A stretch of DNA of 64,000 nucleotides from Chryseotalea sanaruensis (lineage in GTDB: Bacteria > Bacteroidota > Bacteroidia > Cytophagales > Cyclobacteriaceae). Location: contig NZ_BHXQ01000004.1 in assembly GCF_003990915.1 (NCBI RefSeq), forward strand, positions 62,001-126,000, given 5' to 3'. Positions 52,929 through 61,418 of this stretch are shown piece after piece (position 1 is the stretch's first letter; each line of letters starts with the position of its first letter). The notes below the pieces were generated by a model. It was not told the DNA's origin. It was given only the letters and a program-made list of their open reading frames with translations, and made no database searches. The position numbers and the translations under genes are program-made.

Positions 52929-53840
52929 ATGAAAATTACAAATGTATTTTTTGCAGCACTGGTAGTAATTAGCGCTGCTTGCAGTTCATCAGAAAAAGAA
53001 ACGCCCAACGGTTTTAAATATACTGTATTGGCCAAAGGAGATGGTAACCTTGCAAAGCCAGGTCAGCTGTTAATGGTTGATTTTGTTTTCAAAGATTCTA
53101 AAGATTCTGTTTGGAATGATACCTACAAAGCAGGTATGCCAGCTCCTGTAATGATTAACGATAGCGCATCTGCGGCTACTGAGTTTGGCGTTATGCAGAT
53201 GTTCCGAATGTTATCGCCTGGCGATAGCGTGACTTGCAGCATGCCAATTCAAAAATTCTTTAATGAAATGGCAGGCGGTCCTGTACCTCCTGGTATTGAT
53301 ACAACCTTAACCATGACTTACATTTTTAAGGTGAGAGAAATCACTGAGGTGGCAGATTTTCAAGCTAATCAAATGAAGCTTGCTGAAGAGCGCAGTGCTA
53401 AACAATTGCAATCAGATATTGAAGCAATTGATGTTCATTTGGCTGCTAAGGGAATCACTGCCGAAAAAATGGAATCGGGTATACGCTACGTAATTACACA
53501 AGCTGGTAAAGGGCCTAATGCTGAATCAGGACAGGCTACAACAGTAAATTACACAGGCTATACACTTGATGGCTTGTATTTCGATTCTAGCATTAAAAAG
53601 CTAGCTGAAGAAAAAGGAATCTATAATCCACAACGTGAGCCTTATGCACCTTTTGATGTAACTATCGACCAGACTGGTGTAATAAAAGGCTGGCACGAGG
53701 CGTTAAAAGTAATGAACAAAGGTTCTAAAGCTACTTTCTACATTCCATCACCACTCGCCTATGGTCCACGTAAGGTGAGCAACGAAATTAACGAGAACCA
53801 GATTTTAGTTTTTGACATTGAAATGGTAGACATAAAATGA
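52929..53840 (+). CDS. FKBP-type peptidyl-prolyl isomerase lipoprotein, two FKBP units
   Basis: A 303-residue lipoprotein (lipobox SAAC, acylated Cys18) probably facing the periplasm. The N-terminal FKBP-like unit (about 28-138) is degenerate (LLMVDFVFKDSKDSVWNDT; MLSPGDSVTCSMPI). A helical linker (about 145-180) precedes a better-kept C-terminal FKBP domain (about 185-303) with VNYTGYTLDGLYFDSS, GVIKGWHEALKVMNKGSKA and IPSPLAYG. It may help fold outer-membrane proteins. Gliding-associated GldI of flavobacteria is a similar lipoprotein, but identity is not shown. It overlaps the next gene by ATGA. Confidence 0.9.
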   Translation: MKITNVFFAALVVISAACSSSEKETPNGFKYTVLAKGDGNLAKPGQLLMVDFVFKDSKDSVWNDTYKAGMPAPVMINDSASAATEFGVMQMFRMLSPGDSVTCSMPIQKFFNEMAGGPVPPGIDTTLTMTYIFKVREITEVADFQANQMKLAEERSAKQLQSDIEAIDVHLAAKGITAEKMESGIRYVITQAGKGPNAESGQATTVNYTGYTLDGLYFDSSIKKLAEEKGIYNPQREPYAPFDVTIDQTGVIKGWHEALKVMNKGSKATFYIPSPLAYGPRKVSNEINENQILVFDIEMVDIK

Positions 53841-54394
53841 GATTAGGTTTATTTTTAATTGGAGCAGTGCTTTTTGTCTCACTTGCTTGTGGAGATGATG
53901 AGCCCAGCGCTCAAGAACAAATCAACAGTCAGTTGAACAAAGACACAATAGCTATAGATGCCTACTTGCAAAGCAGGGGTATAGTAGCAAAGCGTGGCAA
54001 TAGTGGTATTCGCTATGTCATTCACGAGAAAAGCAGCAGTACGGTGTCTCCTCAATTTTACACAAATATGCCAGGAGACTGTTTTGTTACCTCTTATAAA
54101 GGTTATGTTGTTGCTGTGGATACTGTTTTTGATGAAAGTGCTAATTTTGAGACAACCTTAGAAAGCAGTGTTCCAGGGGAGAATATCATAGCTGGTTGGA
54201 AGGTAGCATTCCAATTATTGGATGTTGGAGATTCAGCCACAATTTATATTCCATCAGTACTTGCCTACGGAAGTGCAGGAAGTGGTAAAGCAATACCACC
54301 TAACTCTAATTTGTATTTTCATGTAAGACTTAAGGAGGTATTTAAACAAGAACTTAACCCGTCAAATAATACCTATCGTTGTTTCTATGATTAG
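53837..54394 (+). CDS. FKBP-type peptidyl-prolyl isomerase-like lipoprotein
   Basis: A 185-residue lipoprotein (lipobox SLAC, acylated Cys18) with one FKBP domain (about 50-172): SGIRYVIHEKSS, SYKGYVVAVDTVFDESANFE, NIIAGWKVAFQLLDVGDSAT, IPSVLAYGSAGSGKAIPPNS. The linker IDAYLQSRGI mirrors the IDVHLAAKGI linker of the upstream protein, so the two arose by duplication of a linker-FKBP module. It is translationally coupled (ATGA overlap). Several catalytic aromatic residues appear replaced, so activity is uncertain. Confidence 0.87.
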   Translation: MRLGLFLIGAVLFVSLACGDDEPSAQEQINSQLNKDTIAIDAYLQSRGIVAKRGNSGIRYVIHEKSSSTVSPQFYTNMPGDCFVTSYKGYVVAVDTVFDESANFETTLESSVPGENIIAGWKVAFQLLDVGDSATIYIPSVLAYGSAGSGKAIPPNSNLYFHVRLKEVFKQELNPSNNTYRCFYD

Positions 54395-54396
54395 TT

Positions 54397-54981
54397 ATGA
54401 ACTCAATTTGTTTCGCCACTAACAATCAACATAAATTAGAAGAAGTCAGGCACGCGCTAGTGCCTGACTTTCTTGTTTTAAGTCTGCAGGAAATTAATTG
54501 TAATGAAGAATTGCCTGAAACAGGCAATACCCTTCAGGCAAATGCACTCCAAAAAGCAGATCACGTTTTCAAAAACTATGGCATAACATGCTTTGCAGAT
54601 GATACAGGTCTTGAGGTAGAGGCTTTAAATAATGAGCCTGGTGTTTATTCTGCGCGATATGCAGGACCTCAGCGGAACAATGAGCAAAACATCGATCTTT
54701 TACTCGAGAATCTTAAAAGTAAAAATAATCGAAAGGCGCAATTCAGAACTGTTATCTGTTGGCGAACTGCTGCTGGCGCACAATACTTTGAAGGAATTGT
54801 AAAAGGTGAAATTATTGATACACGCAGGGGTAAAGGCGGTTTTGGCTATGATGCCGTTTTTGTACCAGATGGCTTTACTAAAACTTTTGCCGAGATGAGC
54901 ATGGAAGAGAAAAATCAACTCAGCCACCGAGGACAGGCAGTGAAAAAACTGACTGCTTTTTTAAAAGAAAGCCTCAGTTGA
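54397..54981 (+). CDS. rdgB: Non-canonical purine NTP pyrophosphatase (RdgB/HAM1)
   Basis: Removes dITP, XTP and ITP from nucleotide pools. The 194-residue protein has FATNNQHKLEEV, the FADDTGLEVEAL and PGVYSARYAG motifs, GKGGFGYDAVFVPDG and a final LSHRGQAVKKL. It starts 2 bp after the second FKBP gene. An 11-bp terminator-like inverted repeat lies inside the first 25 codons (54443-54470), described separately. Confidence 0.95.
   Translation: MNSICFATNNQHKLEEVRHALVPDFLVLSLQEINCNEELPETGNTLQANALQKADHVFKNYGITCFADDTGLEVEALNNEPGVYSARYAGPQRNNEQNIDLLLENLKSKNNRKAQFRTVICWRTAAGAQYFEGIVKGEIIDTRRGKGGFGYDAVFVPDGFTKTFAEMSMEEKNQLSHRGQAVKKLTAFLKESLS
54443..54470 (+). promoter_or_regulatory. Terminator-like hairpin inside the 5' end of rdgB
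   Basis: AAGTCAGGCAC (54443-54453) pairs perfectly with GTGCCTGACTT (54460-54470), loop GCGCTA, followed by TTCTTGTTTTA. The stem core is the same GTCAGG used by true terminators at 46088 and 51245. Inside a coding region it could attenuate rdgB or be a coincidence of codon choice. Confidence 0.45.
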
Positions 54982-55014
54982 AATTTGTAATTTGCACCCT
55001 GAAACCTATCATCT

Positions 55015-55656
55015 GTGTTAACCTATACCATTGGCATTACCGGAGGCAGCGGTTCAGGCAAAACCTACCTGATCGAAAACCTGTCAAATCAGTTTAAACC
55101 TGAAGAAATCTGCCTGATTTCGCAAGACAACTATTACCGTACACGCGAAGAACAGATTACCGATGAAAAAGGCGTTAAAAATTTCGATTTACCCAATGCC
55201 ATTGATCACGAGCGTTTCTATGCAGACCTTATGAGGCTCAAGGGTGGGCATGAGGTGGAAAAACTGGAGTACACCTTTAACAATCCCAACGCTACCCCTA
55301 AAACCATTGTTTTAAAACCCGCACCCATCATCATTGTTGAGGGTATTTTTGTGCAGTACTTTAATGAGATTGAAAACGAGCTTGATCTTAAAATTTTTCT
55401 GGAGGCCAAAGATCACGTAAAACTAAGCCGCAGAATCCGTAGAGATAATGAACAAAGGGGCTACGATCTTGACGATGTATTGTACCGCTACCAGTACCAC
55501 GTTATGCCGGTTTACGAGAAATACATCGAGCCGCTAAAGCACAGTTCTGATCTTGTAATACCTAATAATAGCCATTTTGACAGGGCTATTGAGGTTTTGG
55601 TACTTTCTTTAAAGGCAAGGCTTCAGTATATGATGCCAACAGTTCATACAAAATAG
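55015..55656 (+). CDS. udk: Uridine kinase
   Basis: Phosphorylates uridine and cytidine in pyrimidine salvage. The 213-residue P-loop kinase has GITGGSGSGKT (K16), SQDNYYRTREEQ, the NFDLPNAIDHERF motif, ILVEG-like IIIVEGIFVQYF, and RRIRRDNEQRGYD lid residues. The start is GTG at 55015; there is no upstream ATG in frame near it. It lies 33 bp after rdgB. Confidence 0.94.
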   Translation: MLTYTIGITGGSGSGKTYLIENLSNQFKPEEICLISQDNYYRTREEQITDEKGVKNFDLPNAIDHERFYADLMRLKGGHEVEKLEYTFNNPNATPKTIVLKPAPIIIVEGIFVQYFNEIENELDLKIFLEAKDHVKLSRRIRRDNEQRGYDLDDVLYRYQYHVMPVYEKYIEPLKHSSDLVIPNNSHFDRAIEVLVLSLKARLQYMMPTVHTK

Positions 55657-55706
55657 ACCATAAAAGGCTTGCTCAATTCATCTAAAGGCTTACTTTTGCC
55701 ATCCGA

Positions 55707-56066
55707 ATGAACCAAAAAAACAAAATAGCGACATTAATTCTGGGTGTAACTACCGCTGTGGTAGTTGTATTCAGCCAGCTTTTTTGCTTTCAGGATTTTT
55801 CAATTGATGCAAAATCAGACGGTACAGAACAAAGTGCCAGCACTGAAAATGAATCAGATAAGACGACAGAAAATTACATTACACAACTTTCCTCTCCTTC
55901 TACGTCATCAAGTAGCATTGTAGTTGAGCAGGATTTCTCTTTTATCCAGGATATTAAGCAACAGGTAAAAGAAGTTAAGCAGGAATTAGTAAGCACATTG
56001 GTTGTCAGAACCAGCAAGTTTTTTCAAACACTCTTCAGCGCAATTATTTCTCCTAACGCGCCTTAA
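55707..56066 (+). CDS. Small membrane-anchored protein, function unknown
   Basis: A 119-residue protein with one N-terminal hydrophobic helix (IATLILGVTTAVVVVFSQLF), then a Ser/Thr/Glu-rich stretch (about 38-72) and a C-terminal amphipathic, possibly coiled segment (FIQDIKQQVKEVKQELVSTL). I do not recognise it. Helix plus no clear cleavage site suggests an anchored periplasmic protein. It is followed by a 140-bp AT-rich gap and secDF. Codon use looks like its neighbours, so it is probably a real gene. Confidence 0.6.
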   Translation: MNQKNKIATLILGVTTAVVVVFSQLFCFQDFSIDAKSDGTEQSASTENESDKTTENYITQLSSPSTSSSSIVVEQDFSFIQDIKQQVKEVKQELVSTLVVRTSKFFQTLFSAIISPNAP

Positions 56067-56147
56067 GCAATTATAAATTTCAGGTTAGAAAATTTCAAAT
56101 TAATGGAAACAAGCCATTAACATTGAGCTTTATACATTATGCCTGAA

Positions 56148-56200
56148 AACAATTTTGAATTTTAGATTTTTAATTTTGAATTAATTTTAATGTTGAATTA
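56148..56200. repeat. AT-rich AATTTTGAATT-type repeats upstream of secDF
   Basis: The strings AATTTTGAATTTTAGATTTT and TTAATTTTGAATTAATTTTA follow each other just before the secDF start. They resemble the arms of the inverted repeat at 27333-27376. Just before them, TAATGG and CCATTA (56103-56120) can form a small hairpin. Confidence 0.45.
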
Positions 56201-56205
56201 AGTTT

Positions 56206-59202
56206 ATGCAAAACAAAGGTTTCGTAATTACGCTCACGGTAGTCATCACGGCATTGTGCCTGTTCTACTTATCGTTTACCTATGTATCGCGCGGGGTGCA
56301 GCAAGATGCTGTTGCTTATGCTACCGATGCTACTGGTATTGTGAATTTAAATAAAAAGCAAGGTTATATTGACTCAGTATGGAATAAGCCTGTGTACAAT
56401 GTATTTGGGTATGAGTATACCTATAAAGATGTGAAAGACAATGAGCTTCACATGGGTCTTGACTTACAAGGCGGTATGCATGTTACACTTGAAGTTTCGC
56501 CTATCGATATTATCAGGGGATTAGCTGGTAACACAACTGATTCTGCTTTTGTAAAAGCTATAAATGCCGCACGTGTTGCACAGCGCAATAGCCAGGAAAG
56601 CTTTGGAGATCTTTTCTTTGATGCGTATCGTGATGCTAATCCGGGCAAAAAACTTTCATCTGTTTTTGCAAATGCTTCAACTCGTGGTCGTATCAACATC
56701 AGCGATGATGATGCCCAAGTTATGAAAGTTGTGAATGATGAGATAGAAAGTGCTATCGATCGTTCATATACTATCCTTAAAAATCGTTTAGATCAATTCG
56801 GTACTTCATCACCTAACATTCAACGTTTACCAGGCACTGGCCGCATTCAGGTAGAAATACCAGGTGCAGATAATCCACAGCGTATTCGTAAATTATTACA
56901 AGGTGTTGCTCGTCTTGAATTTTGGGATGTTGTGGAAACGTCTACACTCAGTAGCTCATTTATTGCCATCAACGATTTGCTGGTTAATGAACAAAAAGCA
57001 AAAGCAGCAGCACAAGCGCCAGTAAGTACTTCAACTCCTGAAGTTGGTTCAGATTTGGAAAGTCAATTAGCCGCTGACAGTACTAAGTCAGGATTAGATT
57101 CATTACAGAATCTTAACATTTCTCCTATCTACTCGCTGAGTGTGCCAATGGGTTCATTCCGCTATGATATAAAAGATACAGCTGAGATCAACGCTATCTT
57201 TAAGCGTCAGGATATCAAAAACATGTTCCCAAGAAATGTTGGTTTATTCTGGGCAGCAAAACCTGATAAGGATCAGCAAGGTAATGAAGCCATGGAATTA
57301 CACTTCCTTGATTTAGGAAGAAATGGCAAGTCAAGATTAACAGGTGAAGTAATCAATGATGCAAGATACGAACTTGACCCATTGAAAGGTGCTGCAGTAA
57401 GCATGACAATGAATGCAGCAGGCACACGGATGTGGTCTAAGATGACTGCTGATGCTGCTGCTAAATCACCGAAAGGAAGAATAGCGATTGTATTGGATAA
57501 TGTTGTTTACTCTGCTCCATATGTGAATGATGAAATTCCGAATGGCAATTCACAAATATCGGGTAGTTTCACTACCGATGAAGCAAAAGACTTAGCCAAT
57601 ATTTTAAAGGCTGGTTCTCTTCCTGCGCCAACACGCATAGTTGAAGAGGCTATTGTTGGTCCTACATTGGGGCAGGTGGCACAGAGCCAAGGCTTTATCT
57701 CTATCCTTAGTGGTTTCGCACTTGTAGTAGTGTTCATGGTGATGTACTACGCTAAAGGTGGTTTAATTGCTAACCTTGCATTGTTGTTCAACGTATTCTT
57801 CATCTTGGGTATTTTGGCTCAACCTACTTTGGGTACAGCATTAACACTTCCAGGTATTGCAGGTATTTTGTTAACTGTTGGTATGGCGGTAGATGCGAAC
57901 GTTTTGATTTTCGAACGGATTAAAGAAGAAATGGCAGCTGGTCTAAAATTGCGTGCGGCAGTTAAAAAGGGTTACGAAAAAGCTTTCTCGACTATTCTGG
58001 ACTCAAACTTGACAACTTTAATCACGGCCTTCTTCCTGTTTATATTAGGTACTGGCCCGATCAAAGGTTTTGCTATAACACTAATCATAGGTATAATCTG
58101 TTCATTCTTTACAGCAGTGTATATTTCACGCATTGTAGTTGAGTGGATGATTGCTAATAAAGGAGATGACAGCAATATATCATTCGATACAGTTATTGCA
58201 CGCGCTATTAAGAAGCGTAAGCATTTCAATTTTGTTAAATACAGCAAACCTGCTTACCTAGTTTCTTCTGTTATTATCCTTATTGGTTTTGTTTTAATAT
58301 TTATTCAAGGACTAAACCTTGGTGTGGATTTCAAAGGTGGTCGTTCTTACGTAGTGAGTTTTAGCAAGCCAGTAGTAGCAACAGATATGAAACTTGCACT
58401 TAGCGAAAGCTTTGAAAACTCAGGCACTGAAGTGAAAAACTACGGTGGTAACAATGTTGTAAAAGTTACTACTTCATGGTTGATAGATGACGAGTCAGAT
58501 CAAACAGATGAAAAGGTAAAAAATGCCTTAGTAAGCGGTTTGGCGAAGTTCACCGGACTGGAGTTTGCTGAAAACGAGAGTGCATTAGATGATACGCACT
58601 TTACCATTTCAAGTTCTACTAAAGTAGGGGCAACCGTAGCTGACGATATAAAGAACTCGGCCTGGAAGGCAAGTTTGTTCTCTCTTGTTGGTATTTTCTT
58701 ATACATCTTAATTCGTTTCCGTAAGTGGCAATACAGTGCAGGTGCTATTATCGCAACGTTACATGATGCTTTGTTTGTTTTTGCAGCCTTTGGCATTGCT
58801 CGCGCTTTTGGTATCTCATTTGAGATTGATCAGGTGTTTGTGGCCGCTATCTTAACCATCATTGGTTACTCTATTAACGATACAGTAATTATCTTCGACC
58901 GTATTCGTGAATATATAGGTTTGGGTACATCACACGACAAAGCAAAAATTGTTAATGATGCATTGAACGACACGCTTGCACGTACTATCATTACAGCAGG
59001 TACAACTTTATTAACTGTAGTAGCCTTGTTATTATTTGGAGGTGAAGTATTGAGAGGTTTTGCTTTTGCTTTATTAGTAGGTGTTGCTGTTGGTACTTAT
59101 TCTTCTGTATTTATCGCGGGTCCTACAGTGTTGGATCTTGATAAAGAAGATAGTGCTGATAAACAAACTGATGTAAAAAAGACTAAGCCTGCAACTGTTT
59201 AA
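56206..59202 (+). CDS. secDF: Protein translocase SecDF (fused)
   Basis: The proton-driven accessory of the Sec translocon, with SecD (about 1-640) and SecF (about 670-970) in one 998-residue chain, the usual form in Bacteroidota. Each half has six TM helices. SecD carries MGLDLQGGMHVTLEV in the first periplasmic domain, a Bacteroidota-type insertion near 260-330, and TVGMAVDANVLIFERIKEE. SecF carries NLGVDFKGGRSYVV and TIIGYSINDTVIIFDRIRE. It is followed by a strong terminator. Confidence 0.96.
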   Translation: MQNKGFVITLTVVITALCLFYLSFTYVSRGVQQDAVAYATDATGIVNLNKKQGYIDSVWNKPVYNVFGYEYTYKDVKDNELHMGLDLQGGMHVTLEVSPIDIIRGLAGNTTDSAFVKAINAARVAQRNSQESFGDLFFDAYRDANPGKKLSSVFANASTRGRINISDDDAQVMKVVNDEIESAIDRSYTILKNRLDQFGTSSPNIQRLPGTGRIQVEIPGADNPQRIRKLLQGVARLEFWDVVETSTLSSSFIAINDLLVNEQKAKAAAQAPVSTSTPEVGSDLESQLAADSTKSGLDSLQNLNISPIYSLSVPMGSFRYDIKDTAEINAIFKRQDIKNMFPRNVGLFWAAKPDKDQQGNEAMELHFLDLGRNGKSRLTGEVINDARYELDPLKGAAVSMTMNAAGTRMWSKMTADAAAKSPKGRIAIVLDNVVYSAPYVNDEIPNGNSQISGSFTTDEAKDLANILKAGSLPAPTRIVEEAIVGPTLGQVAQSQGFISILSGFALVVVFMVMYYAKGGLIANLALLFNVFFILGILAQPTLGTALTLPGIAGILLTVGMAVDANVLIFERIKEEMAAGLKLRAAVKKGYEKAFSTILDSNLTTLITAFFLFILGTGPIKGFAITLIIGIICSFFTAVYISRIVVEWMIANKGDDSNISFDTVIARAIKKRKHFNFVKYSKPAYLVSSVIILIGFVLIFIQGLNLGVDFKGGRSYVVSFSKPVVATDMKLALSESFENSGTEVKNYGGNNVVKVTTSWLIDDESDQTDEKVKNALVSGLAKFTGLEFAENESALDDTHFTISSSTKVGATVADDIKNSAWKASLFSLVGIFLYILIRFRKWQYSAGAIIATLHDALFVFAAFGIARAFGISFEIDQVFVAAILTIIGYSINDTVIIFDRIREYIGLGTSHDKAKIVNDALNDTLARTIITAGTTLLTVVALLLFGGEVLRGFAFALLVGVAVGTYSSVFIAGPTVLDLDKEDSADKQTDVKKTKPATV

Positions 59203-59224
59203 GATTAGTTTAATATTTAAGTTG

Positions 59225-59256
59225 AAAATGCCTCCGAGTTTCGGGGGCATTTTTGT
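59225..59256 (+). terminator. Rho-independent terminator after secDF
   Basis: AAAATGCCTCCG (59225-59236) pairs with CGGGGGCATTTT (59242-59253 with one G-T), followed by TGTTTTGTG, 23 bp after the secDF stop. Confidence 0.85.
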
Positions 59257-59398
59257 TTTGTGAATAATCCGCTTTGTTAATTTTACTTTACCATGCGTCA
59301 GGCCGATGATTGCTGAAGAATCTATCGTTCTGACACATTTGGTATTTTTGTTTTATAGCTATTGAAAGCCGTATAAAGTCATTGTATCTTTAAAAGAT

Positions 59399-60862
59399 AT
59401 GACTTTGTCCACTGAAAATATTTTACTGATTGGATCAATTTTGCTGTTTCTCAGCATCATTGCCAGTAAAACCTCTTTCAAGTTTGGTATTCCTTCTCTT
59501 GTAGTCTTTCTCGCTATTGGTATGCTGGCGGGTTCCGATGGACCTGGGGGTATTTATTTTAACGATCCCAAAGCCACACAATTTCTCGGTGCGGTAGCTC
59601 TTGCCTTTATTCTTTTTTCTGGTGGTTTAGATACAAAGATGGAAAGTATAAAACCTGTTTTAAGAACGGGTATATCTCTGGCAACGCTGGGTGTATTAAT
59701 CACTGCCTTTACATTAGGCACTTTTTCTGCTTACATATTAGATATTCCTTGGGTTGATGGTATGTTGATTGGTGCGATTGTTTCATCAACAGATGCTGCT
59801 GCAGTATTTTCAATTTTACGCTCGCGAAGTGTTGGGTTAAAAGGCAACTTAAGACCCTTACTTGAATTTGAAAGTGGCAGTAATGATCCCATGGCTTATT
59901 TTTTGACCATTAGTTTTATCTACCTGGTACAGGAGCCTGATGCTTCACTTGTTTCACTCATTCCAAGATTTTTTTATAACATGGCTGTTGGTGCCGTGTG
60001 CGGCTATGCCTTTGGCCGAATTATGATCTGGGTTGTTAACAAGATTAAATTAGATGTGGAGGGACTTTATCCGGTGTTGGTTTTAGCATTGTTATTCTTC
60101 ACATTTTCATTTACTGAACAAATCAATGGGAATGGTTACCTCGCCTTGTATATTTCTGCATTGATTTTGGGGAACAGTAATTTCATTCATAAGAAAAGTT
60201 TAATGAAATTTTATGATGGACAATCATGGTTAATGCAGATTGTGATGTTTCTGACTTTGGGTTTACTTGTTTATCCCTCTCAAATCGTGCCTGTTTTGGG
60301 GCCTGCTATACTGATAGCATTATGCTTAATTTTATTGGCTAGACCTTTAGCGGTTTTTGTATCGTTGGCTTTTTCAAAGGGATTTAACTTTAGAAAGAAA
60401 TTATTTTTGTCTTGGGTAGGTCTTCGTGGGGCTGTACCTATTGTATTTGCAACGTATCCTTTATTGGCGGGTGTAGAATACGCAGGGATGATTTTTCACA
60501 TAGTATTTTTTATATCAGCCACCTCCATTTTAATACAGGGCACAACTATACCGCTAATGGCAAAATGGTTACATGTAAGTGTGCCAGAAAAGTTAAAACG
60601 TAAATTTCCTGTTGATTTTGAATTGAAGGAACATTCTACTTCTGAATTGGTAGAGCTTGATATTCCGGATAACTCACCCGCTATTGGCAAGGCTATTGTA
60701 CAATTGAAATTGCCTAAAACCTCCCATATCGTTATGATTCACCGGGGTAATAAATACGTAACACCAAATGGAGAAACAGAGATACTCGCGAGGGACCACA
60801 TGCTAGTAATGGCAGATTCAACAGAGACCTCAACCCGTATCAGGGAAATTTTTGGTTGCTAA
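59399..60862 (+). CDS. K+/H+ (CPA family) antiporter with TrkA-C domain
   Basis: A 487-residue monovalent cation/proton antiporter with about 12-13 TM helices (NhaP2/CvrA type). The ion-site regions are IGAIVSSTDAAAVFSIL and ESGSNDPMAYFLT, and a cytosolic RCK_C/TrkA-C domain (about 405-485; SELVELDIPDNSPAIGKAIV) regulates transport in relatives. It is preceded by its own 195-bp upstream region after the secDF terminator. Confidence 0.93.
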   Translation: MTLSTENILLIGSILLFLSIIASKTSFKFGIPSLVVFLAIGMLAGSDGPGGIYFNDPKATQFLGAVALAFILFSGGLDTKMESIKPVLRTGISLATLGVLITAFTLGTFSAYILDIPWVDGMLIGAIVSSTDAAAVFSILRSRSVGLKGNLRPLLEFESGSNDPMAYFLTISFIYLVQEPDASLVSLIPRFFYNMAVGAVCGYAFGRIMIWVVNKIKLDVEGLYPVLVLALLFFTFSFTEQINGNGYLALYISALILGNSNFIHKKSLMKFYDGQSWLMQIVMFLTLGLLVYPSQIVPVLGPAILIALCLILLARPLAVFVSLAFSKGFNFRKKLFLSWVGLRGAVPIVFATYPLLAGVEYAGMIFHIVFFISATSILIQGTTIPLMAKWLHVSVPEKLKRKFPVDFELKEHSTSELVELDIPDNSPAIGKAIVQLKLPKTSHIVMIHRGNKYVTPNGETEILARDHMLVMADSTETSTRIREIFGC

Positions 60863-60905
60863 TAATCGTTATTTTTTATACTTTCATTTATAAACCTAAA
60901 AAATT

Positions 60906-61352
60906 ATGACAGGACAAATACTCGATGCCCCCTTCTCCAATGAGCAATCCCCTAAAAATTATGCTGGTTTTTGGATTCGTTTCGCAGCTTATTTAATTGA
61001 CGCAATTATATTGTGGATCATAGGAGTTATACTTAGCTATATCATTCTAGGCGGTTATAGCCTGGTTCAGGAAAGCCTTCTTTTAACAGCCTTACAATTT
61101 GTAGTAGGCATTTCTTATTTTGTTGTGTTAGAAAGTTCTGCTAAACAAGGCACCTTGGGTAAAATTGTAGTGGGCTTAAAAGTTGGCGATGAACACGGAA
61201 ATCAAATAAGCGCAGGCACAGCGGTTGGTCGTTATTTTTCAAAAATATTGTCTGCTATTATTCTATTGATTGGATTTATGATGGTAGGTTGGGATGATAG
61301 AAAACAAGGGCTTCATGATAAAATTATGGGCACTTATGTTTATTATAACTAA
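60906..61352 (+). CDS. RDD family membrane protein
   Basis: A 148-residue membrane protein with the RDD pattern: AGFWIRFAAYLIDAIILWI (first Arg/Asp), then two further helices and a C-terminal LGKIVVGLKVGDEHGNQI, ending with GWDDRKQGLHDKIMGTYVYY. RDD proteins are small transporters or ion-related proteins of varied role. In Bacteroidota an RDD gene is often next to a DUF58-MoxR cluster, as here, though convergent. Confidence 0.88.
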   Translation: MTGQILDAPFSNEQSPKNYAGFWIRFAAYLIDAIILWIIGVILSYIILGGYSLVQESLLLTALQFVVGISYFVVLESSAKQGTLGKIVVGLKVGDEHGNQISAGTAVGRYFSKILSAIILLIGFMMVGWDDRKQGLHDKIMGTYVYYN

Positions 61353-61371
61353 GATTAACTTGAGTTTAAAT

Positions 61372-61403
61372 AAAAATCCCGGAAGATATTTTTTGGGATT
61401 TTT
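61372..61403. terminator. Bidirectional terminator between RDD and DUF58 genes
   Basis: AAAAATCCC (61372-61380) pairs with GGGATTTTT (61395-61403), flanked by A and T runs on the two strands, in a convergent intergenic gap. Confidence 0.75.
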
Positions 61404-61418
61404 ATTTTGTTGGGTTCT

